Assembly: GCA_022360375.1 (NCBI GenBank)
Contig: JAKSCW010000260.1
Location: 1 to 5,808 of the forward strand
Source: Balneolales bacterium
GTDB taxonomy: Bacteria; Bacteroidota; Rhodothermia; Balneolales; Balneolaceae
Direction of reading: 5' to 3'
Length of the DNA stretch: 5,808 nucleotides
In this document: in pieces, positions 1 to 5,808 of the stretch
How positions within the stretch are numbered: the stretch's first letter is position 1
Layout: every line of letters begins with the position of its first letter
Program-made: the position numbers and the translations under genes
Notes under the pieces: generated by a model
What the model saw: the letters and a program-made list of their open reading frames with translations, nothing else
What the model was told of the DNA's origin: nothing
Databases searched by the model: none

Positions 1-2016
1 AATGAAGCACACGTGATTGATAATTTCATTCAACAAAACCCTAAGCAGGGAGCCCCATCTTCCTATCCAACCGAAGTTAAAATCCTATACAACCAACATG
101 GATTATACATCGGGGCGGTTTGCTTCCAGCCTGAATCCCAGGTAGTTGTGAAAAACCTGGAAAGGGATTTCAGTTTCTATCAGAATGATCTGTTCGGGGT
201 GGCTATTGATGGCTTGCTGGACAAAAGAAACTCTTTGGTGTTTCAGGTAACTCCCCTCGGTACATTAAGGGATCTGCAGGTAATTGACGGGGAAAATGAA
301 AATACAGACTGGAACGTAACCTGGAATGCAAAAACAACCATCCTGGAAGACCGATGGATTGTTGAAATGGTAATACCCTGGAACATAATCCGATATGCAA
401 ACAACACCGATCAGCTTGGAATCGTTTTCGCAAGAAATATCCGGAGTTTGAATGAGTTTTCGAGCGCACCGGCCGTTCCCCGCTCATTGAATGTGTATCG
501 TATGGAGTATGAAGCATTGCTAACCAATTTGGTTTCTCCTCCCCCTTCAACAAATATCCAGATCAATCCCTATGCACTTGGCGACCTTCAGTATGTGGAT
601 GATGCCGGAAATACAAACTCAGAATTTGACCCCAAAATAGGTGGGGATATTAAATGGGGGATCAGTACAAACTCAGTACTTGATCTTACTTTTAATACTG
701 ATTTTGCCCAGGCTGAAGCCGACGCACAGGTTGTGAACCTTAATCGTTTTTCGGTATTCTTTCCCGAAAGAAGACAATTCTTCCTGGAAAACTCTGATTT
801 GTTCAGCCCCAGTATTACAAATTGGATACGTCCCTTTTTCAGCAGGCGAATTGGACTGAATGCCTCCGGTCGCCCCATTCCTATTGATGCCGGGGCCCGA
901 TTTGTAAGTCAAAGTTCGGATCACAGACTGGGATCGCTAATTATTCGCCAGCGAGAATTTGATGGTACCCCGGCTTCTAATTTTGGGGTGTTGAGGTATT
1001 CAAGAAATTTGTCAGCTCAAAGCCGGGTAGGCTCTATGGTCACATTTCGGAATGACCAGTCGCTTGGGGATACTCCATCTAACAATAATTTCACGTATAC
1101 AGTAGACGGGCTTTACCGGCCTGACCCTTCTTTTGGGGTACAAGGCATGATAACCGGTTCCCAGGATGATATAACGGGTAACGGACTTGCCGGGCAATTA
1201 TGGGCATACTATGAAAACAACCTGGTGTATATAGGCCTGCTTGAATACTACAATCGTAACTATAACCCGGGAATGGGGTTGGAAATTCTGAACGATAATT
1301 ATGTAATGACAGCCCCAGCCATTTTTTTCGATTTCCGGCCAGATTGGCTTCCCTCATACATCCGAAGTTACAACCCGGGTTTTTATGCATACATTTTTAA
1401 CAGTTCTGTTGACGGAAAACACTTATTCAGTTATTCAGGGTTCAGACCTGTAGAATTTGATTTCCAGAATGGGGCCAACTTCTATTTCACTATTGAACCT
1501 AACTGGCAATCTCTGGAAGAACCATTTTTTCCGGTTGGAATTGAAGTAGCAACGGGAAATTACCAGTATGTACGCTATTACCTTGTAGCCGCAACTAATC
1601 CCGCCTCAGTAATTTCAGCAACTTTTAACTCCTCGTTCGGGGAGTTTTATGACGGACGCTTAGAACGCTACACCTTGTCAGGGCGTGTGGCACCTATCCC
1701 GCATATTGAATTCGAAGGCAGCTACCAGCTTACGCGAATACACAACCTGGGAATAAATACACAGGATGACGAAACATATTTAATTCAATTCGGACCCAGG
1801 CTTGCACTTAACCCGCGATTACTTTTCTCAGGCTTGTATCAATGGAACAGTGCCTCAGACCAGCATCTCTGGAATACCCGGGTCTCCTGGGAATTTATGC
1901 CTCTTTCGTTTGTATACCTGGTATTCAACAGCAGCGTAACGGATACATCCGATCCTCTTAACCGCCTGAACCAACAGCAGTACATCGCAAAAGTGTCTTA
2001 TGTACATCAGTTTTAA
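1..2016 (+). CDS. DUF5916 outer-membrane beta-barrel protein with N-terminal CBM9-like domain (5' partial)
   Basis: The frame is open from base 1, so the gene starts upstream; the GTG at 13 is not credible as a start because it falls inside the first conserved domain. Numbering from base 1, 671 residues are present. Residues about 1-175 resemble the CBM9-like beta-sandwich of this family: the TEVKILY and LYIGA strands, FGVAIDG, and W.VEMVIPW. Residues about 190-671 form the DUF5916 barrel. Its family hallmarks are LDLTFNTDFAQAEAD at 227-241 and FFPERRQFFLENSDLF at 253-268, followed by many amphipathic strands. The protein ends in Phe (YVHQF), the usual terminal residue of barrels inserted by the BAM machinery. 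The family is abundant in Bacteroidota; its biochemical role is not settled and the carbohydrate-binding label rests on fold similarity. The signal peptide and roughly the first 30-80 residues are missing. The gene ends 24 bases before an ABC ATPase gene on the same strand, so co-transcription is likely but unproven. Confidence 0.9.
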   Translation, partial: NEAHVIDNFIQQNPKQGAPSSYPTEVKILYNQHGLYIGAVCFQPESQVVVKNLERDFSFYQNDLFGVAIDGLLDKRNSLVFQVTPLGTLRDLQVIDGENENTDWNVTWNAKTTILEDRWIVEMVIPWNIIRYANNTDQLGIVFARNIRSLNEFSSAPAVPRSLNVYRMEYEALLTNLVSPPPSTNIQINPYALGDLQYVDDAGNTNSEFDPKIGGDIKWGISTNSVLDLTFNTDFAQAEADAQVVNLNRFSVFFPERRQFFLENSDLFSPSITNWIRPFFSRRIGLNASGRPIPIDAGARFVSQSSDHRLGSLIIRQREFDGTPASNFGVLRYSRNLSAQSRVGSMVTFRNDQSLGDTPSNNNFTYTVDGLYRPDPSFGVQGMITGSQDDITGNGLAGQLWAYYENNLVYIGLLEYYNRNYNPGMGLEILNDNYVMTAPAIFFDFRPDWLPSYIRSYNPGFYAYIFNSSVDGKHLFSYSGFRPVEFDFQNGANFYFTIEPNWQSLEEPFFPVGIEVATGNYQYVRYYLVAATNPASVISATFNSSFGEFYDGRLERYTLSGRVAPIPHIEFEGSYQLTRIHNLGINTQDDETYLIQFGPRLALNPRLLFSGLYQWNSASDQHLWNTRVSWEFMPLSFVYLVFNSSVTDTSDPLNRLNQQQYIAKVSYVHQF

Positions 2017-2040
2017 TTAAAAACCAAACCAACCAAAACC
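2017..2040 (+). promoter_or_regulatory. A/C-rich, G-free translation leader of the ABC ATPase gene
   Basis: The 24 bases between the DUF5916 stop and the ATPase ATG contain no G at all and consist mostly of short A runs separated by CC pairs. There is no Shine-Dalgarno sequence. Weak or absent Shine-Dalgarno pairing with A-rich leaders is the known pattern in Bacteroidota, so this probably serves as the ribosome entry region. The gap shows no terminator and is too short to hold a full promoter, which supports read-through from the upstream gene. Confidence 0.45.
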
Positions 2041-2757
2041 ATGCTCGAGACTTTCAATCTTACCAAAAAATATGGCGAACTAACCGCGCTGGATACGCTG
2101 AATTTGCGTGTTGATGCTGGAGAATTATTCTGCCTGCTTGGAGCAAATGGTGCCGGCAAAACCACTACCATCAATTTGTTAATGGGGTTTATTCAGCCTA
2201 CTTCAGGAAAAGCTAAAGTAAACGGAATTGATGTTGTCAAAAACCCGGTGGAAACCAAAAAACATATCTCCTACATCCCTGAGAACCTTAGCCTGTATTC
2301 GAATTTAACAGGGCTTGAGAATCTGCAATTCTTTACCGGACTTTCCGGGCTTTCCCCCTCTAAAGAAGAATTAACACAAATGCTGGAAAGCGTGGATTTG
2401 CAAAAAGAAGCTATCCACAAAAGGGTATCACAGTATTCAAAAGGGATGCGCCAAAAAGTGGGTATTGCTATTGCCAAAGCTAAGAACGCTTCCAGCCTGT
2501 TACTGGATGAACCAACTTCAGGACTTGACCCCGAAGCGAGTAATAATTTTGCAAGCCTGTTGGCAGAAATGCGTGATAAGGGAATGGCAATTTTAATGGC
2601 TACCCACGATTTATTCCGCGCGAAAGAGTCTGGCACTCATATTGGCATTATGAAATCTGGTGAGCTTGTTCACACTTTGAAAAGTGACGAAATCTCACTT
2701 CAGGAGTTAGAAAAACTCTACCTGGAAACTATGAAATCGACGTTGACCTATGCTTAA
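2041..2757 (+). CDS. ABC-2 type transporter ATP-binding protein
   Basis: This is the cytoplasmic nucleotide-binding subunit that powers the two permeases encoded next to it. All ABC ATPase motifs are intact: Walker A GANGAGKT (residues 34-41, Lys40), signature YSKGMRQ (132-138), Walker B LLLDEP (153-158, Asp156 and catalytic Glu157), D-loop SGLD (160-163) and switch His189 in ATHD. The Q-loop position reads YIPENLSLY, with Glu81 in place of Gln; this is common in ABC-2/NosF-like ATPases and is not a defect. At 238 residues it is a minimal ATPase without the C-terminal extension of drug-exporter types. The ATG at 2041 puts the usual NLTKKYG strand at residues 6-12, so the start is secure. The 3' end overlaps the first permease gene by 8 bases, suggesting translational coupling. 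It resembles NosF (copper-related) ATPases, but the family is broad and the substrate cannot be read from this subunit. Confidence 0.95.
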   Translation: MLETFNLTKKYGELTALDTLNLRVDAGELFCLLGANGAGKTTTINLLMGFIQPTSGKAKVNGIDVVKNPVETKKHISYIPENLSLYSNLTGLENLQFFTGLSGLSPSKEELTQMLESVDLQKEAIHKRVSQYSKGMRQKVGIAIAKAKNASSLLLDEPTSGLDPEASNNFASLLAEMRDKGMAILMATHDLFRAKESGTHIGIMKSGELVHTLKSDEISLQELEKLYLETMKSTLTYA

Positions 2758-4174
2758 GCTAATAATCAAAAAAGAAATTCTCTCAAATATCAGGGATCCC
2801 CGGATACAGATTTCGTCAATAGTTCTTCTTACGCTTTTGGTAACCGCAGTCTTAGTTAGTAAAGAGGGTCAAAAACGAATTCAGCATGAACGGGAACAGG
2901 CTATGGCGCAAATGTATGATGTGTGGGTAAACCAGGGAGAGAAACACCCTCACAGCGCTGCACATTATGGGCAGTTCGTATTTAAACCTACCTCTGTTCT
3001 AAGTTTTCTGGATACTGGTATCGACCCATATACGGGTGTTTCGATATTTCTTGAAGCACACAGACAAAACGAAGTTTTGTATGCCCGGGCTCAAGAGAGT
3101 ACAAATCTCATCCGCTTTGGAGAACTTACAGCTGCATTGGTTTTTCAGATGCTTATTCCCCTTCTCATCATCTTTCTAACGTTCAATTCATTTTCCAGAG
3201 AACGGGAAGAAGGCACTTTGAAACTGGTTCATGGGCAGGGACTCTCAATGAGAACCTTGCTCAATGGTAAACTTTTAGGTACGTATTCTATCGTATTGTT
3301 CCTGTTTATTCCGGTCATCCTTATCAGTTTTTTCTTACTTGACAGGCAAAGCATCGCTATCGACAAACAGGTATATCTCAAGTTCGTGCTTATTATCATA
3401 GCCTATGCATTGTATTTTTTTATATTTACACAAATATCCGCATTGGTTTCCGCATTTAGCAGAAACTCCGCTGCCTCATTAATTACCTTACTCGGAATTT
3501 GGTGTCTCTCGTGTGTGATTGTTCCTAAAGCCGCGGCAGACCTCGCCGAAAAGCTCTACCCGGCCCCATCTCAATTCGATTTCAGGAATTCAATTGCCGA
3601 GAAGGTTCAAAATGGGATCGATGGACATAACCCTTCCGATGAACGGTTAAGTGCATTGAGGGAACAGGTTCTGAGTGAATACAATGTTGAAACTATCGAA
3701 GAATTGCCGGTGAACTGGAGAGGTATTGCACTACAAGCAGGAGAAGAATACACGGATATGGTGTACGACCAGGAGTTTTCTAATGTGGAGCAGGTTTTTA
3801 AAAACCAAAATCAGGTCTCAGAATGGGTAGGCTTTTTGAATCCCTACCTGGCCACAAGAAATTTAACCATGGGGTTAGCTGGAACCGATTACTCACATCA
3901 TTTAACTTTTGCAAAAGCTGCTGAAAATTACCGTAGAGAATTTGTGAAGGTATTGAATAAGGATATGGAGCTTAACCACGCCCCCGATATCGCATATGCC
4001 GATTATAAACTGGGAAAAGAGTTCTGGCAAACCATTGAGCCTTTTGAATATGAAGTTCCGCAGGTAGCTACCACGCTAAATGTGCACTGGAAAGGAAGCC
4101 TGGGGCTATTTTTCTGGACCATCATGCTTGGTTTAATTGCATCTATCTACTCCAATAAAATCCCAAAATTGTAA
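2750..4174 (+). CDS. ABC-2 permease, DUF3526/NosY-like, first subunit
   Basis: This is an inner-membrane subunit of the ABC-2 transporter, 474 residues long. Hydrophobic segments are visible at about 21-37, 126-145, 176-197, 209-230, 241-258 and 450-466, giving six membrane spans. The cytoplasmic motif SREREEGTLKLV (149-160) after span 2 is characteristic of NosY-like ABC-2 permeases and probably contacts the ATPase. Two large extracytoplasmic regions stand out: residues 38-125 between spans 1 and 2, and about 259-449 between spans 5 and 6. The first contains HPHSAAHYG (66-74) and LEAHRQN (101-107), which I recall as conserved in DUF3526-type permeases; their histidines could bind a ligand or metal, but that is inference. 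The ATG lies within the last codons of the ATPase gene, with no Shine-Dalgarno sequence, so translation is probably coupled. The second permease gene follows after 14 bases. Membrane topology is judged by eye. Confidence 0.9.
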   Translation: MLKLIIKKEILSNIRDPRIQISSIVLLTLLVTAVLVSKEGQKRIQHEREQAMAQMYDVWVNQGEKHPHSAAHYGQFVFKPTSVLSFLDTGIDPYTGVSIFLEAHRQNEVLYARAQESTNLIRFGELTAALVFQMLIPLLIIFLTFNSFSREREEGTLKLVHGQGLSMRTLLNGKLLGTYSIVLFLFIPVILISFFLLDRQSIAIDKQVYLKFVLIIIAYALYFFIFTQISALVSAFSRNSAASLITLLGIWCLSCVIVPKAAADLAEKLYPAPSQFDFRNSIAEKVQNGIDGHNPSDERLSALREQVLSEYNVETIEELPVNWRGIALQAGEEYTDMVYDQEFSNVEQVFKNQNQVSEWVGFLNPYLATRNLTMGLAGTDYSHHLTFAKAAENYRREFVKVLNKDMELNHAPDIAYADYKLGKEFWQTIEPFEYEVPQVATTLNVHWKGSLGLFFWTIMLGLIASIYSNKIPKL

Positions 4175-4188
4175 CCGGGTACAGAACT

Positions 4189-5502
4189 ATGAAACATATA
4201 TTTCGGATCATTCAGTTTGAATGGAAATCCCTATGGAGAAGCAATGTAGTTAAACTGCTCCTGTTCATTGTTTTTGGGACAGGTATTTATGGCATCTATT
4301 TTGGAAAATTCGAGATCGACCGCCAGAATGCCCGTATTGCCCAAGTGCAGGATTTTGAGGAAAAAGAATTTCAAAAACTTCTTGAATGGGTACAATTAGA
4401 CACCACTATTGCTGAGAATAAACAGAAATACCTTGAGGCAGTTTCCCCTGCAGGCTTTGGGTTCAACAGGCATTTTACCTATTACTTCACTAACCCTGCA
4501 TCTCCTCTTGCGGGGTTGAGTCTGGGTCAACGCGACTTGTATCCTTCGTATTTCGGGATTTCTGTAGCAGATTTGGTACGTCAAACGAATGTTTCGGAAT
4601 TAGCAAACCCGATGAAGTTGCTATCTGGAAATTTCGACCTTTCTTATGTGATCGTGTTTATCTTTCCATTACTTATAGTTGCTCTTTTTTACAACCTCTA
4701 TGCTTCCGAAAAAGAAGAAGGAACATTATCCTTGCTAAGAGCACAGCCTGTTTCTTTAAGTGTTGCTTTTGTCTCAAAAGGGGTGCTTAGATTTATCATT
4801 GTTGCTGTACTTCTGCTAGTGTTATTGATACTCGCTTTTTTAATCCAGGGCATTTCTTTAAGCGAACACGCGCTTCTGTTCAGCAAATGGTTAGTACTCT
4901 CCCTTAGCTATTGCATCTTCTGGACAATCGTAATGGCTGCGCTCATAGGCTTCAAACAAAGCTCAACTATAACCGCAATGCTTGGACTTAGTTCCTGGGT
5001 ACTTTTTACCATTGTTAGCCCTGCGCTTTTAAATCTGCTTATTCTCACAAATACCTCTGTGCCAAACCGGGCAGAAGCAACACACCTTATCCGGGAATAT
5101 AATGGAGACATCTGGGCCTCATCTTATGATTTTGTATTTGACAAATTCTATAAAGAACATCCGGAATATGACTTTAGGGATACCACCGATTTCAACAAAT
5201 GGTACTATGCAGGTTTTACTCTGCTGGATCAAAGAGCAGACAGTCTTTTAAATGAATTTGAAACATATTCGAGCAAGAGAAATGAATTAATTGGTCGATG
5301 GGAATGGATCGCCCCGAGTGCTATGGTCCATGAAATGTTTTCTACGATCGCAGAAACTGACCGGGAAAGTTACCTTCAATTTCAGCGAGACCTGAAACAC
5401 TTCCACGACGAGTTGAAAGGGATTTATTACCCAAAGATTTACTCATCTACCCTGTTTGAACCGGAAGACCTGCTTCTTTTGCAATCCAAAGTTACGTTCT
5501 AA
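4189..5502 (+). CDS. ABC-2 permease, DUF3526 family, second subunit
   Basis: This is the partner inner-membrane permease, 437 residues long. Membrane spans are visible at about 22-38, 152-170, 198-220, 230-254 and 261-287. The motif SEKEEGTLSLL (173-183) after span 2 matches the EREEGTL motif of the first permease, so the two are paralogous in layout. The first extracytoplasmic loop (39-151) carries SPLAGLSLGQRDLYPSYFG (105-123), a block I recognise from DUF3526 proteins. It lacks the HPHSAAHYG block of the first subunit, which suggests a heterodimer with distinct halves. The region from 288 to 437 is hydrophilic and contains HFH (404-406), but no sixth membrane span appears before the stop, unlike the first subunit. 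The ATG at 4189 gives a normal N-terminus (basic and aromatic residues before span 1); no Shine-Dalgarno sequence is present. The transcript probably ends at the terminator 54 bases after the stop codon. Confidence 0.88.
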   Translation: MKHIFRIIQFEWKSLWRSNVVKLLLFIVFGTGIYGIYFGKFEIDRQNARIAQVQDFEEKEFQKLLEWVQLDTTIAENKQKYLEAVSPAGFGFNRHFTYYFTNPASPLAGLSLGQRDLYPSYFGISVADLVRQTNVSELANPMKLLSGNFDLSYVIVFIFPLLIVALFYNLYASEKEEGTLSLLRAQPVSLSVAFVSKGVLRFIIVAVLLLVLLILAFLIQGISLSEHALLFSKWLVLSLSYCIFWTIVMAALIGFKQSSTITAMLGLSSWVLFTIVSPALLNLLILTNTSVPNRAEATHLIREYNGDIWASSYDFVFDKFYKEHPEYDFRDTTDFNKWYYAGFTLLDQRADSLLNEFETYSSKRNELIGRWEWIAPSAMVHEMFSTIAETDRESYLQFQRDLKHFHDELKGIYYPKIYSSTLFEPEDLLLLQSKVTF

Positions 5503-5555
5503 CCAGTAAGCGTTACGAGTTTTGAACATGATGACCAAAATATGATTTAACCCGT

Positions 5556-5589
5556 AATCAGGATGTTGACCCATCCTGATTTCTTTTTT
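5556..5589 (+). terminator. Intrinsic terminator of the ABC-2 transporter operon
   Basis: A perfect 10-bp inverted repeat, AATCAGGATG (5556-5565) and CATCCTGATT (5572-5581), encloses a 6-base loop (TTGACC). It is followed at once by a T tract broken by a single C (TTCTTTTTT). No matching A tract precedes the stem, so it should work mainly on the + strand. It lies 54 bases after the second permease stop and 29 bases before the CobW-type gene, placing a transcription boundary between them unless there is read-through. Confidence 0.85.
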
Positions 5590-5596
5590 GATTTTG
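5565..5596 (+). promoter_or_regulatory. Candidate Bacteroidota-type promoter for the CobW-family gene
   Basis: The Bacteroidota housekeeping promoter consensus is TTTG at about -33 and TAnnTTTG at about -7, separated by 19-21 bases. Here GTTG (5565-5568) lies 20 bases before TGATTTTG (5589-5596), which matches five of the six fixed -7 bases. Transcription would begin near 5600-5604, leaving a leader of about 15-20 bases before the ATG at 5619. The -33 element falls at the terminator stem and loop, and the -7 element starts at the end of its T tract. It is an imperfect match in T-rich DNA, so chance is a real alternative. Confidence 0.3.
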
Positions 5597-5618
5597 AGAA
5601 CACTAACAATAAATAAGC

Positions 5619-5808
5619 ATGCAAACATTAGAAAAAGTACCCATTACCATTTTAACTGGCTTTCTTGGTTCAGGCAAAACCACACTATTGAATCACATCC
5701 TCAGTCATTCTGAAGGAAAAAAAATCGCGGTTATTGTTAACGAATTCGGTGAAGTGAATGTAGATGCCAAACTTGTACAGCATACAACTGAAGAAATGAT
5801 TGAATTAT
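5619..5808 (+). CDS. CobW/COG0523-family GTPase, putative metallochaperone (3' partial)
   Basis: The first 63 codons of a G3E-family GTPase are present, and the gene runs off the window. The P-loop GFLGSGKT occupies residues 14-21 in the typical N-terminal setting VPITILTGFLGSGKTTLLN (7-25). The switch region VIVNEFGEVNVD (38-49) is also typical of COG0523. The last visible residues, EEMIEL, correspond to the position just before the family's CxCC metal-binding motif, which would lie beyond the window edge and could not be checked. Members use GTP hydrolysis to deliver or handle metals (zinc, cobalt, nickel) in the cytoplasm; which metal applies here is unknown. The ATG at 5619 follows an A-rich stretch without a Shine-Dalgarno sequence and fits the family N-terminus. 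It is separated from the transporter genes by a terminator, so it is a neighbour rather than a clear operon member. Confidence 0.92.
   Translation, partial: MQTLEKVPITILTGFLGSGKTTLLNHILSHSEGKKIAVIVNEFGEVNVDAKLVQHTTEEMIEL

Noticed and set aside
13..15. GTG as the start codon of the first gene
   Set aside because: The frame continues open to base 1, and the protein sequence at this point is already inside the CBM9-like domain without a signal peptide, so the true start is upstream of the window.
1372..1381. Perfect 10-bp palindrome AACCCGGGTT
   Set aside because: It is a single copy within coding sequence, with no regulatory context; expected by chance.
203..1390. Several open frames of 61-116 codons on the minus strand beneath the DUF5916 gene
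   Set aside because: They lie opposite a well-supported family gene, have no recognisable domains and overlap each other in different frames; they are antisense shadows.
1627..1648. Hairpin AACTCC/GGAGTT followed by TT inside the DUF5916 gene, resembling a terminator
   Set aside because: The stem is short, the T run is only four bases, and the sequence encodes ordinary barrel residues in the middle of an intact gene.
2271..2636. A 121-codon minus-strand open frame under the ATPase gene
   Set aside because: It is antisense to the conserved ABC motifs, and its composition is explained by the codons of the real gene.
5587..5617. TTTG (5587-5590) with TAAATAAG (5610-5617) as a promoter with exact 19-base spacing
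   Set aside because: The second element matches the -7 consensus poorly, and transcription would start at or inside the cobW start codon.
5503..5618. Riboswitch or small RNA in the gap before cobW
   Set aside because: Only one simple hairpin is present, fully explained as an intrinsic terminator; no multi-helix architecture or known riboswitch core is visible.
5443..5628. A 61-codon minus-strand open frame across the gap before cobW
   Set aside because: It runs through the terminator hairpin and into both neighbouring genes, with no domain signal and no promoter seen on that strand.

Overview
The window looks like a chromosomal stretch from a member of the Bacteroidota or a close relative such as Balneolota. 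The grounds are an outer-membrane DUF5916 protein typical of that group, start codons preceded by A-rich leaders with no Shine-Dalgarno sequence, moderate-to-low GC content, and exclusive use of TAA stops. The exact genus cannot be told from this sequence.

All five genes lie on the + strand. Bases 1-2016 hold the 3' part of a gene for a large outer-membrane protein, with a CBM9-like beta-sandwich followed by a DUF5916 beta-barrel; its signal peptide lies upstream of the window. After a 24-base G-free leader comes a three-gene ABC-2 type transporter: a short ATPase (2041-2757), a first permease (2750-4174, overlapping the ATPase by 8 bases) and a second permease (4189-5502, after a 14-base gap). 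Both permeases resemble the NosY-like DUF3526 group, and they differ enough to suggest a heterodimer. The tight spacing points to one operon, possibly including the DUF5916 gene.

The 116-base gap at 5503-5618 holds a strong intrinsic terminator (perfect 10-bp stem plus T tract). It may also hold a Bacteroidota-type promoter whose -7 element overlaps the terminator's T tract. The last gene, from 5619 to the window edge, is the start of a CobW/COG0523 metal-chaperone GTPase.

A working model, which is inference, is that the ABC-2 machine acts at the inner membrane and the DUF5916 barrel at the outer membrane, while the nearby CobW GTPase hints at a metal-homeostasis setting. The substrate is not identified by anything in the window. 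No RNA genes, mobile elements, CRISPR arrays or long repeats were seen.
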